A stretch of DNA of 64,000 nt. Origin: Rhizophlyctis rosea (lineage: Eukaryota; Chytridiomycota; Chytridiomycetes; Rhizophlyctidales; Rhizophlyctidaceae). The translations under genes were made by a program, and so were the position numbers. Below are positions 22,125-34,266 of the stretch, in pieces. The number at the start of each line of letters is the position of its first letter. Position 1 is the first letter of the stretch. The notes beneath the pieces are model-generated. The model did no database searches, had not been told where the DNA came from, and saw only the letters and a list, made by a program, of their open reading frames with translations. The stretch is from the NCBI GenBank assembly GCA_027596075.1, contig JADGJC010000174.1, positions 21,998-85,997 on the forward strand. The letters are read 5' to 3'.

Positions 22125-25100
22125 TGTGGGAGGGTGGGAAGAGGAAGGGATTTAGTGGTGAATCTTTTGCTGTAGGCATTTTTCTGCATTTTGTAATATT
22201 ATGTTTCAAGCTAATGTGCATATGGAAAAGCTTTGCTGTTGAAGGCCCTTTAGTTTTTTTTTGCGAGATTTGTGTGAGGATGTGTGAGGATTGGAGGGAT
22301 GTAACTTACTGCTGAGCTTCTGGCGCCAAGGTTTGGGTCTGGCAGTACTCGGGCAGGCATCTCTCAACCGCGGAATCTTCTTTTTAACGACCAGCAGTCT
22401 TCTTCCTTCCATCTATACTTGTTACAAACAGAGCTGGAAAGCAATTCGATGGTATCAACGAGAAGTATTGAGGGTTGCTATTCAAGAATTTTTGCTCATT
22501 GTGTTTTTGGGTCAGGTTTGGGGTTTTGGCTTTTTGGAGAAGGAAGGTGTGGCGGTGGGGTGTGGTGGCACAATCACGCCGTTGTGTGCAGCTTGTGGCT
22601 TGATGATGGATTTTCTGGTTTCTGATTGCGCCTTCCTTCTCTGTCTGCTCCATTCCACATTTCTTTTCAACTTCCAACCTTGCTTCATCGTCACGCTCGT
22701 GTGATTACAACTCACATAATGCAAGGGACATCCGGCACGCATCGTCTCTGCTCTTCGCCACCCGCAAGACGCTGCGGCGACACATACATTCGTCATTCTC
22801 AAAATGGTGCGGTATCAAGTTCAATTCACATTTCCCACTACGCAATGATCATGTATCAGGAGGTTGGACCACCCCGCGGACGGGGCCAATGGCGGAACAG
22901 CACACTACGCCAACTACCTTATTACACCGTCAGCACACCTCATACTCCAAATAATCCTTGGGCAGCATCGTAGATGGCGTGTATACGACAGCCTCGCTTG
23001 AGAGCCTGTTAGGAATTTGCCCTTTTTGGACTAAACGGTGCTGACTACTGTGTCTGTTTCGTCGAGAGCTGGCCCCGGAAGATGGGGGGATGAGTGGCGG
23101 GTTGGGTGGGGATGGATGGGATGTGCGGGTCTCACTATTTGTGGGAGTTGGCAAGATGCTGGCTCTCACTCCTCTATTCACCATACTAACCGCTCCTCTC
23201 TTTTCTTCCTGTATGGGTGCTTCGGCACCACGGCGGACGGAAAGTCAGCAACGGGTCACCAGTACTCGCTCCCTCATCCGGTGCAAGTCCTACTGAAATT
23301 ATCCAATATTCTTGTTGGGTCAGCAGCAACAACACCACTGAAAGCTGGTGGGCATCGGTATCAACTACCAAATTCACTTCCAATTCACTACATTATCAAC
23401 TTCCATTCCCTCTCCTCGTCTTCATGCTTCATCACGACAGTCATTGGCCACCCAGACAACCCAGGCTACCATCCATCACACTCTGTGTGATGTTTCAGTG
23501 GTCTTGTTTGTCGGGACGCCCAACGACGTCGCCTTCCTCCGACCGCATGCTCCCATTTCCTTCGCTAGTCCGAGCAAGAAGGATGTGGTGGTTGCATCCA
23601 TCAGCGTACACTGATGGCTCTTCCTGCTAGGCTAGCCTGAGCTGATATAGGAAGGTATGGGTCGGTGATGGTATCCGACCGTGCATGCTCAGCAATTCGA
23701 GGGCTGCGCTGTGGAGTTGTGGAGGGAGAACAGCTCAGCAAACTCGAGGGCTGTCAAATCTTCTAATCCATCAATAATAGATCGCCTAGTTCTTCAACCT
23801 TCCGAATTGCGCTTCAACTTGGTTAGCCCGAGTCAAGTGGTTGCGCAATGCACTTTTCCTCAAGTCTAGTCCGAGTCTTGAGGAGTCTTGGTTGGTGACT
23901 TCGCTCAACACTGCTTCGACGACAAATACAGTTGCATCTGCCCCGCGATTGAATCAATAGGTTCTAACGCGAAAAGCTCCGCATGTCTTTGTATACCGTC
24001 GGTTGGGGTCCTCTGAACCTGGCCGACTACGGTCCCTGCATTGGTCAATGAGAGATGATAGCACGTTTTGTCGCTCGCCTGCTATGAGGCCTTTCTTTGG
24101 CCGAACACTCAAGTCTCTCTTCGCTTCCGGGAGAGCATGCTCTTGCATTCAGGGGATACAAAAGTTTGGCCGTTGTTGATCGGTGGTCCTCCGTCTTTGG
24201 TTTCGAGACGACACTTTCTTTTTTTTAGTCTCTGCTGTGCAGGCAAACAAAGCGTTTCGGCGCCTTTGTTTGTGCAGGTTCAACTCCTGCCAGAGACATA
24301 TCATTACAACAATGCTACATCTGGGTGTGTATACATGTACGTATATACAGGAGCAACGAAGCAATGCGAACTCCGTCAATTCGAAGCCTGATCACATTCA
24401 CCACCGCATTGGGGACAACTTAAGTTCTTTAGTGCTATTACGTGATCGCACCCATATCCATCCCTACCAATCATTACTTCGTTATTGTCAGGATGGTGCA
24501 CCTACTCAATCCAATACCAATTCAGTCCACTGAACACTCGCACTGCACAGAGACTCCCTGATGTTCAGGTTGACTGTTCAAGTGTAAGGGCCAATGGCGT
24601 GTCGGTGCAACTTGATCCTGATTCAGAGCATCATCGCCATTGTCGGGACATCATTGGGATCATATTCCATTGCCAGTTGAGTTCCATGCCTAGTTTCCCC
24701 TTCCTCTGTTGCTGTGCGCCCTCCTGCGATGGTTTTTGGGACGGGGAGTAAGGGGCCTACAATAGCTTAGAACTGCAAGAGCGACCATTGAACTTGGTGG
24801 CTGTGGGCAATGAAACTGGGCTCACGCTGCGTGTGTATGTCTCCGTGTACGTCACCGTCACCCAATTTTCATCCATGGTGAAGAGACTTTGACGGTGCTT
24901 CTGACTTCGACTTGCTGAGTGATTAAGGTCGCATTTCCATATCATGTCATTCCCATGGTTTTACTCACTAACCAGCTGGATTCCAGTCAGAGTGTACGCG
25001 GAAGTATCGCCCGGTCTTCCTCCCTATTCTGATAACGATGACAGAATGGCCATCAGCGTGACCCGCGGCTTTTCCCCGCCAACATATTGTTACAACTGAG

Positions 25101-25358
25101 GCCATGAAATCGGCCGGTGCAATGCTCTATCAGCGCCTCATCTTTGCCAATTTTCTTAAACTTCACCTTTGCAGAATTTCAATGGGAAGGCCAATGGGGA
25201 ACAAAGAGCGGCTTACGTAATCCCGATTCATCACTGTCCAGTGATGTCACCGAATGCCGCCCCATAAATACTCTCCATGGAAAGAAACCCCTCCTTCAAA
25301 CATCTTGCACATGATCAAAATTACCGAGTAAATCATAGCGAACTCCCAAAATCAAGCC
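22125..25358. other. gene-poor stretch, 3.2 kb
   Basis: Only short unconnected frames on both strands, none with motifs. A 20-bp near-repeat (GCTCAGCAA..TCGAGGGCTG) occurs at 23689 and 23732. No RNA gene or transposon feature was recognised. Confidence 0.45.
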
Positions 25359-26186
25359 ATGTCACTATCTAACAAGATCGTTCTCATCACCGGTGCTTCA
25401 ATGGGCATCGGTGCAGCAATAGCTCATCGTCTTGCCCGCGAATCTGCGACCCTGATCCTTCTTTCACGCTCCCAAGAGAAACTGGATACACTCGCATCCT
25501 CCCTCCGGTCGCTTCCCAATGCCGGCCCCATACACACCATTGCAATCGACGTCCGTCAGCACGCCAAATTCGCAACAGCCATCAGCACCCTCCTTTCCCA
25601 ACACTTTCAAAACAAACCCATCGACATCCTCATCAACAACGCTGGCCTCGCCCTCGGTGCTCCCGCCTTATTCTCCCAGCAGCGCATCGAAGACATCGAC
25701 ACCATGACAGCCACAAATATCAACGGCGTGATGTACGCCGCGCACGTCGTCCTAAACCAAGGCCAGATGCTCCAAGCCGGTCATGGCACAATCTTGAACA
25801 TCACATCAACAACTGGTCTCGAAGTACCTCCATTCCCAGGAGAAGCAGTCTACCATTCCAGCAAAGCCGCACAAGAAGCCTTCACAAACGTCCTTCGAAC
25901 CGAGCTCCAAGACACCAACATCAAAGTCCTTGCGGTACGGCCTGGAGTCGTGGCAACGAACTTCCATGAACAAAGAGTGGGGTACGATAAAGGGTTGTAT
26001 GCGGATTTTATGGAAGGATTTGAGCTATTGGTTGCAGAGGATGTGGCAGAGACTGTTATATGGATGTTGGAGAGGCCGGAGAGGGTTTCGGTCAAGGCGG
26101 TGGATGTCGTGCCTACTGCTCAAAGGAGTTTGCAGGTGTTTGATAGAAAGTGGAACGAGAGGAATGGGAAGGATGCGTCCAAGTAG
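25359..26186 (+). CDS. short-chain dehydrogenase/reductase, NADP-dependent 3-hydroxy acid type
   Basis: Single-exon classical SDR of 275 aa, the family's normal size. The Rossmann glycine motif is TGASMGIG (residues 12-19). NNAG follows at about 94-97, catalytic Ser in NITSTTG, and the active-site YHSSK gives the Y-x3-K pair. The tail RPGVVATNFHEQR is typical of the YMR226C / serine-3-dehydrogenase-like cluster, which oxidises short 3-hydroxy acids with NADP+. The exact substrate is not determined by sequence. No membrane segment or signal peptide is present, so it is probably cytosolic. Confidence 0.9.
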   Translation: MSLSNKIVLITGASMGIGAAIAHRLARESATLILLSRSQEKLDTLASSLRSLPNAGPIHTIAIDVRQHAKFATAISTLLSQHFQNKPIDILINNAGLALGAPALFSQQRIEDIDTMTATNINGVMYAAHVVLNQGQMLQAGHGTILNITSTTGLEVPPFPGEAVYHSSKAAQEAFTNVLRTELQDTNIKVLAVRPGVVATNFHEQRVGYDKGLYADFMEGFELLVAEDVAETVIWMLERPERVSVKAVDVVPTAQRSLQVFDRKWNERNGKDASK

Positions 26187-26533
26187 GGGTCAGCCTGCAG
26201 ATATGTTCAATATAGACGAACAATGGCGAACGTGACTTCCATGTGCGTCTTTGTTATGGTTTTTGGTGATTGGAGATGGGCAATGTACGAGCACAAATGA
26301 GGAGAAAATGTCTGTCAGGATCAACCTGATTTTCAAACAACTTTTACTTATACTGGACGGATACAAACTTCGGCGTAAGGCATTACACACATCTTTATGA
26401 CTATAGCAAGGCTCCGAATGATCAACATTCGGAACTCTAACATATATTTACTACCTAATCACAAGGCTAGCAAGGTGGAAACTATGGCCCCGATAGAGGG
26501 ACATCACTAAACTGACACCCCTCGCAGGCATGC
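26187..26533. other. intergenic, convergent ends
   Basis: 347 bp between the 3' ends of the SDR and DJ-1/CBM1 genes. No feature was seen. Confidence 0.5.
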
Positions 26534-27598
26534 TCAACGCGGCCTGCACTCGCTATAGTTGTCGGTGTACTGAACGCATTTCAGACCCGCAGCACAGCAC
26601 CTAGCACCCTTGAACGCCTGCCCACCACACTGAGCTCCCTTCCTTCCACACGCAGGATAAGCCGTGGGCGTCACGGGGCAGCTACTGACAGTAACGGTAA
26701 CAGGAGTAGGGGTCGGAATCACGGTAGTCGTCGTCTTGGTACTGGTAGAATTGGCCAACCCATAATACTCAGCAAACGGATCCCAGTTCGGGTCAGTATG
26801 CGGCTCATACTCCATCCCAAGCGCAATCGAATCCGCCAACGCCTTCCCCCAAATCTTCGTAACAAAGTAATGCGCCATGTCCATCCCAGCTTGAACACCC
26901 GACGACGTAATGTACTTCCCATCCTCGACCCAACGCGCATGCGGGATCCAGTTCACAGCACCGGGCTCAGAAACGTTGCGGGAGGTGACGTAGTACCATC
27001 CGGCTTTGTTGGAGGTTGCTTTACGACCGTTCAAGAGCCCCGCTCTGGCGGCGAGGGTGGACCCGGTGCAGACGGTGAGGAAGTACTCGACTTCGGCGGC
27101 TTTTTTGCGGAGGAAGTTGAGGAGTTTGTTGTTGGTGATTTCGATGTTGCCACCCATGCCGCCCGGGACGAGGATGTAATCGAGCTTGGGCGCATTTGCG
27201 TAAGAATAGTTGGCGGACCAAGTTTGACCCTGCATTCCGAGGGCTTCCATGTCCATTTGGGTGGTGGTCCCATCGGGAAGGAGGAGGGGGTGGCGGGCGA
27301 CATAGGTTCCGATGGGGCCGCCGGTTTCGGAGATTGTGACGATCTTGAGAGGGGCTTGGAAGGAGACGGTGTTGAAGTATTCGAGGGGCCCTGATTGAAA
27401 GAAGGATTTGATTGATTAGACCACTACTTGATTGATTGATGATAGAGTAAGCTTACCGGCGAGATCGATCAACTCAAACCCGGTGTACATAACCACACCC
27501 AGAGTTTTGGGCTTCGTCTGAGCAGTTTGCCCAATCGCAATTTGGGCCGCCGAGAGGAGCGCCAACCCCTTTAGGAGCATATGCTTCAAGCTGAGCAT
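26534..27598 (-). CDS. secreted DJ-1/PfpI-family protein with C-terminal CBM1
   Basis: Two exons (27598-27457, 27390-26534) give 332 aa. The N terminus is a signal peptide (MLSLKHMLLKGLALLSAAQ, cleavage probably after AIG). A DJ-1/PfpI glutamine-amidotransferase-like domain follows (LGVVMYTGFELIDLAG ... DYILVPGGMGGN). It has the nucleophile elbow FLTVCTGSTLAARAGLLNG and the late SSGVQAGMDMAHYFV segment typical of the isonitrile-hydratase/ThiJ branch. After about residue 265 a Ser/Thr/Pro linker leads to a ~36-residue CBM1 (GAQCGGQAFKGARCC, then CVQYTDNYSEC) with the expected Cys spacing. The fusion directs a cytosol-type fold to extracellular cellulose. The reaction is unknown. Confidence 0.88.
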
Positions 27599-28923
27599 GG
27601 TAAGCCGGTCGTACTAGTAGTTGAACCAAATGGTTGTTGGTTCGGAAGCAACAAGTACTGCCTGTTAGTTCAGCGAGGGATTTTTGCCCTGCTTTTATAT
27701 CAGCCAAAAACCCTCATTCGTCGAGTATCGGGTACCGTGTGCTGCGCAAATTCCGAAGATTATCCTGACGGGTCTGGTGATGGTCAATTTCGAACTCCTC
27801 AAAGAACATGTCAAACTCCCCCACGGGTTTCTCGTTTCGATATTTCAAATGTTCCCCCACATCATCCCGCATGAGTAGTCATTCGGTCGCAAAGTCCGTG
27901 TGTGCGCAGCGCGGGATCTCCTAGTACTTGGTCTTTCCTCCCCTTTCTACGTGTGTTCTGATTGGCTGAAAACACGCTCGTGTCTGGTGGCACAGCCATC
28001 CAACCTCCTACACCCCCATCAACGGGCTTCCCAATCCGCCAGGCCACTCTCTTTCCAGCGTCCCATCATGCCCGGCTCTGGAGCTTATGCGGAGCTCGTT
28101 TGGTGCATGGCTTAGAAGTCTACAACGGTAGCCCGGAGCATCCGATGGAGCACCAACCATACACAAAAAGCTTGCAGGTCCAGCTTCTCGGAGCTCAACA
28201 GTCATCTGTATTCTGCCCAATTGGTATGCAGAACACACAAACTAGCTTTTGACTAAGAGCTGGATCTGTTGGATGAAGGCCATGTTTTGTTATTACCAAC
28301 CTGCCGGCCAGCAGCTGCCCATATGACCCTTTCCAACCCGTTCAGAAAGTACTTCAGACACGGAATGAATCCGCGCCATGACACATCCGGGGACACCGGC
28401 CCTTCATGTTCTATGCTTCAATAAGGCGCGTGATGAAATTCACAGGCTCAGGTGACGGTCACATTGCCTTCGCACAAGTATTCGGCGACGAGAAAGGAAG
28501 GGAGAATGTTTGTTTATACGGAATGCAGCCTTCAGGCCTTCCGCTCCTTCTGGCTGGTTTCCGAGCCCAGACGCGTTATCTCAGGACAAGGACCGTCGTT
28601 CATGCTTCCAGTCAGGGTCCATTCAGTTGAACAAACTTTTTGAGAGCGCTGTATCGTATCAGAACAAGAACTCTTACAGTCCATATATATATCCTGGGAC
28701 GGGAAAAGCAGCTTGATGGAATGGTTTTTGACAGCCATGAACTGCACCGACTGCCAAAACCACGAACAACCGTCACCCAACCGGCGAATCTGCCAAAACT
28801 ATAAAATGCTTTCCTTCACCAAAATACATTACAAGAAAAACCAAGACCAACGCAAAGAATAATCAGCAGAAAAGTCGCCTCCGGGGTATCGTCCCTCTCG
28901 TCTCTCATCATGATCCAGCTACC
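27599..28923. other. gene-poor stretch, 1.3 kb
   Basis: Small frames only. The left end is presumably the promoter of the DJ-1/CBM1 gene and the right end the 3' flank of GDH2. No repeat or RNA gene was recognised. Confidence 0.45.
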
Positions 28924-31900
28924 CTATGACGCAATCTTTTGGAAGTACGGCGCCATGTACTCAAAGAAGGCGAATTGACCGGGCTCCGTGCCGTACTTGT
29001 AAACTGTGTGCGATGGGAAATAGAGGAATATGTCAATGATATGGTCCATAAACCAACAACCACGTCACAAAAAAACCAAGACACAAATCATAACAAAAAC
29101 CTACCAAACCGACTCGCCAAATAACTCCCAAAAATAGCTTTAACATACGTCTCCGGAACCCTCTTCAAAAGCGTCTCCAACCCCAACTTATCCAACAAAA
29201 TATTCGGGAACGCCTCCGTCAACACCACCAACCGCAACGGCACATTCTCCCAAAGCGTCGTATGCTGCAAATCAGCATTCAACTTAATAATCGCAAAGCT
29301 CAACTCATCACTAACAATAGCCTTCGGCTTCTTCGTCCTATTGCTCTCCCTCCAAATAGCTTCAAACTCCAACTCCGCGTTCTTCTCAATGATACCGTGC
29401 ACGGCTTTAATGTAGTCTGCGTAAAACGCGGGCGTGACGCCGTTTTTGACTTGCATGTGTTCGGAAAACTCGTCGTCGGTGAAGGAGAGGGCCGCGAGGA
29501 CTTCGAGGGAGGAGGAGGTGACGCCGCCTTTGTTTGCGGAGGCGTCTTTGAAGATTATGACGCCGGCTTTTTCGAGGCGGAGGCGGGCTTCCTGTTGACT
29601 CATGAGCATTAGTGTCTGTTTACAAGGGCATGAGTTTGATGTGGATGAAGGATGAACACCCACCTGAGTGAAGAACAAGTTCGCCCCTTCCACAATGTAC
29701 TTGAATCTAGGCGTCCCGTCCTCCTTGAACAACTGATTGACGTTGCCAACATCCACCGCCTCGGGTCTTCCTCCGCACGGCACGAAAAGCTCAGCGGACG
29801 CCAACGGATTTAGGTGGAAATCGTTACGGAACTTGACACCGCTATCAACAATCGTTCCGTCTGCACATGACTGTCGTTAGCGCAAGCCAAAAGCGCGTAG
29901 CTCCCCAAAATTGAAGGTCCGCAATGCAAAGACACTTACTTGGCAACCGAACTCCCGTCTCATCCACAAGCACGCGGAACCCATCCGGCCCGATCTTGGA
30001 CATGTCAAAGTTGCTGATCATTTGACGGGCGTTGGCCAGCCGGGTCAACTCTGGCCGATTGATGCCTGCAGGATCGTACAGGACACCACTACCGTCGACC
30101 ACGCCTGAGGAGATGGATCTCAATGGAACGTGCCGATAAAGGAAGAAACAACAACCTCATTTACGTACCAATCGTCATATCCTTCGAAATCTTGATTTCA
30201 TTGGACCCAAGATCACCGTCCGGTCCACCGGTCTGCAGCTTCCTGATTGTTTCCTCCTGTATATCGAAATACATGAGCTAACGCTCTCACAACAATGACA
30301 ATCAAACCTATTTGCCCACCTGAATACCCAATTTCCGAAGGATGCCGAGAACATATTGGTGAACGGAGCGTGTAGTCATTCCGAACGTGTCGTGCGGGAT
30401 GCCACCTGCGATAAGTCACTATGTCAGCATTGTTGCAAACTCCAAAGCAAATTCACCTTCCTTCATGAACACATACCAAGAGATTGACTCTTTCCCGTCG
30501 TGAAGGCCTTCCAGAACTTCGCTCCCCTAAATACCAGTCCGAGTCAGCACTCCCACCAGCACTCCATCAAAACTCCCAACTTCACATACCGATTCCTAGC
30601 ATGCTGGCTAGCCCAATCCATAAACTCCGCCGTCCCCTCATCAGGCCCAAAGAACAAAATCTCGGGCTTCTTGTAAAGATCCACAATCTTCTCCTTGATC
30701 CCGGGCGTCTCGCCAACAATCAGCAAGTCCAAAATCGCGTCCACGTATTTCTCGAAGGCAACGCGGGGTTTGTCTTGTTGAGTGGAGTCGAGGAGGATGG
30801 TACCCTTCGAGCCTCCTTCGGGAATGTCCTTAATTGGGGAATCAGATTTGAGTTCCCGTCTTAAGACGCTGAATGTACAGCAAGCATACCTTGTTCTTCC
30901 TTTGCTGAGTCGCAGCAAGGTTGAAGTTCTCGTCCATCAAACTACGGAGGTTGATACTGTACGCTTCCTTATTTCTCGAACGAACAATGCGTATACCTGA
31001 ATGCTGCATAAGAATCTACCACACGCACTGCACCAACAGCACACGTCCATACCTCCACGAGCAATATCCTGGAACCGCAAATGGAAGCCTCGGAACTCGC
31101 TTCCGATCACCAAGAACATTCCGAATAAGCGGTTGGGGTATTCGATTTCCGGAAGGAAGGAGGGATCTAGCCTGAATGAAAGAGCGACCTTCGTCGGTTG
31201 GTAGAAGTTGGTCTTCAGGACATGCTTGTTGAATGTGACGTAGGACTCGAAGATCTGATCATCATTTGTTTATTAGCCCGTTGGATGACAATGCTCCGAA
31301 TGGTGAGGTGCCTTACCATCAGCTCGTGGTTATTCTGCACGGTCCGGCGAATCTTCTCCAACAACTCGCTATGTTCTAGAACGGGAGTAGTTTGCAACCG
31401 TTGGAATGACAACGAAGGTCTGTATTCAGAAAGTTAGTGCGCAATGAGACGCTGATGCTTTTCCCAAGGGTCGAACATACGTGACTTGATCCCGCACAGA
31501 ACTAATATAATGCTCCATGGCGAAGTTGGTATAGCAGAGCTTGATAAGATCCGGGTACAGCTTGATGATATCCAAGATGTACTCTCGCGTGAAAGTGTCA
31601 GACCGCAGCCGCTTCTTAATTTTGCTCAAAGTTTCGACGTGGATCGTGTTGTTTTGGTCGAGGATTGTTGATAGCGTTGCGTATTCCGGACCCAGGCGGT
31701 TGAGGAAGTGTTGAGCGAAGATCCAGCCCACGTAGCCGTAAATGGATTCCTGGACTGTAGTAACCGGTCAGCAAATGATGGGAAAACTCTCAGTCAATGT
31801 CGTTGATCACGTACCGCTCAGCTTTCCGGATTGGAAGAAGTTTTGCAAAGGTGTGACGGGCAAAGCGTGAATCAAACTTGCTTCCTTCATGACTTGATAG

Positions 31901-33058
31901 ATGGTGTGTTCAATTGGAGGACCCTTCGATCCAGGTGTCTGATTCAGGTAGAGGCATAAGATGGTGATCCCGTTTGAAAAGTGCTCTGCATCCAACTCGC
32001 TGTTAGCGATAACTCAAACACACGAATTGATGGCATGAGCACTCACCAACATATTTGCGTGTCGAATAGAGTTCATAAAAGTGGTATAGATCTGACATTG
32101 CTGATATGAAGGATTGTGTGGTTCGTTGTCTTCATGGAAGATGAATTTAGCAATACGTAGCAGATATCCTTTTGTAAAATGCAACTTACTTGTACGCAAC
32201 CACCAGTCGCTTCTCCCGGGTATTCGGCAAGTCATACACCTCTATCACAGGCCCCGTCCTAGCAAGCGCCTCCTTCATGAGTTTACTATAGATGTCCAAA
32301 GTATTCTCGGTGGCCTTCTCCAAAAAGCTACGATCGGATACGGCACGGATGTCGGACGTTTCGGCTGCTGTGGGATTTTCGTTTACGAAGTTGCACTTCC
32401 GTACGAAGTAGCATCGCAGCTGTGTGGATAGGGCTGCAGAAACGGTTCCGGAAGAGCGATAACTTTCCATGCGGAATGCCAAAGCTTTTGTGCTCCGATC
32501 TACGTATCGTTCGTCGATCCTGGGTTTACTCGTTAGCCCATACCCCATTCGTCCCACGATGTCTTTACACATACCTCTTCTCATGCTGAGGTCCATTTAG
32601 AGCTGACACACCAGGTCGTGATGTATTGATGTATACAGCTCCTTCATCGGTCTCACGCTCGAGATTGATATCCAGCACATTCTCATTCCTCGTATACGCC
32701 AAAATCTTGGCGCCATATAGAGCCATAATATGTTGTGCGATTGTTTCTACACTCTCGAGCTGGAAGTACATGTCATCGATGCCGAGATTTCTATTTCACA
32801 CGCATTGCAAGTTAGACATATTCGTAGGAAGAATTATTGACACCAAGTAGGAGCTTCGTACCCGTAAAACCATGACACCTCATTGAAGACAAGCTCCTTC
32901 GGGATAAAACCCTTCTCCTCCACATAGGCGCAGACTTTTGCAAGCTGCTCCTGCTTTCCAGCAAAGACGTTGCTGGTGTAGCCGTCCGCTACCAAAGCGG
33001 ACACCGGCACACCGCCTTTGCCGGACGACGTCACTGAACCCGGCACGGAAAGGGACAT
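28924..33058 (-). CDS. GDH2: NAD-specific glutamate dehydrogenase (large fungal type)
   Basis: Catabolic GDH converting glutamate and NAD+ to 2-oxoglutarate, ammonia and NADH; in fungi it supports growth on glutamate. Seventeen exons, all in phase, give 1034 aa (yeast Gdh2 is about 1090): 33058-32862, 32790-32575, 32519-32190, 32129-32047, 31985-31815, 31754-31481, 31419-31317, 31254-31053, 30996-30890, 30828-30590, 30536-30457, 30405-30320, 30256-30169, 30104-29940, 29860-29664, 29591-29105, 29003-28924. Signatures are GSEFRGFHLRFQDIARGG, KDIPEGGSKGTILL (catalytic Lys region), ILFFGPDEGTAEFMDWAS, TTGKESISWYVFMKEG, GIPHDTFGMTTRSVHQYVL, KLQTGGPDGDLGSNEI (NAD site) and KYIVEGANLFFTQ. The ATG at 33058 is the first clear start. 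A TTTGCAG at 33084-33090 (minus) could be the acceptor of an upstream exon. The intron before exon 4 uses an AAG acceptor. Confidence 0.95.
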
Positions 33059-34266
33059 CGTGTGGTATGTACTGTTATCGTTGGTCTGCAAAGTGACGGG
33101 AGTCTAGTCAGGGTCCACTCTGAATGTATAAAAGTGCGACGCGCTCATCGCGAACCACCCACCTTGCAGTACGACCAACGGTTTTCGAAATGTCAAAATT
33201 ACTTATTATATGTTAGGGTGGGAAAGCACAAGGTGATTGCAGAAGTTGTTATGTGGGAAGGGTCGTGTTGGGAGCAAGTTGTCTTTATCTTTTGTAAGAG
33301 GTGGCGGTGCACGCGATATTACGAGGTTGTGAAGCAAATGAACCCTGTCCTTTTGCCTTTTACCAGAATCTTCAATTGAAGAGACTCGGTTCTTTGACAA
33401 GGGCAGCGTGTTGTTTGTGGCGTTGTCAGGTGGCAAAGCCATGGGGTCCGATGGTCCGGAGATGAATTGAGGGGGGCTTGCTGGGGCCCAGGGCCAGGCT
33501 GGCCAGGGTATCAACTATATCATACGCATCACGTCACATGATCAGATCATCGATCACACTCGGTCCAGGCGGTGGTGGTGGCGTGTGGTCATGCCATGCA
33601 CAGCCATGGTGTCTGATGGCACGGTGACCTTCCACAGGCATCAGCATGCCTGACGCACAGTCTTCTGACCTTCCTGCTGACCTAGCTTCAAACACCCACG
33701 TTTTCACATTGAAATTGAAAGGAAGATTAATCTTCCATTGGGTCACTCCCATCAGCGTCTTTTCTGGGAATTTTCCCACACTGAAACTGACAGGGTGGAA
33801 AGTGTGGAACAAGACTTACGCAGTGATACGCACCAATGCTGATGAGAGAAAACAGTTGTTCAGTGGCTCTGGATATGTGCTGGAAGCTGGGTGTGTACAT
33901 TGGGAACTTTACCGTAAATTAGGATATTTCGAGAGGAATGCGTGTGCGCCGCATCATGCGACGGTGAAGGACTTGGTATGGGGATATGTGAATTTCTTCT
34001 TTCAAAAACATCATGCATCAACGAAGGCAGCAAATGCAGACATTGTGTCGTGCAGCCACTAAAGCCCAATTAGGTTACATTTCGTTGGGGAAACACCGCG
34101 GCTGGGTTCATTTGCAAGTTGACAACGATGAGGGTTGCCGGCCTTCGGCAACCGAAATCAATCATTCTGGTTTCCAAGGTGGAGTCTTCCGTAGGTCTGT
34201 GCAATACATAGGTCCGGGCTGTGCTATCTTCAACGCAAATGCTGCCAGCAACTTCCATTTGCAACT
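33059..34266. other. intergenic, 1.2 kb, divergent promoters
   Basis: Lies between the starts of GDH2 (minus) and the WW-ankyrin-like gene (plus). A frame at 33646-34062 has no recognisable motif. Nothing else is supported. Confidence 0.45.

Noticed and set aside
33646..34062. 138-aa frame between GDH2 and the WW-ankyrin-like gene
   Set aside because: No conserved motif, no intron or context support.
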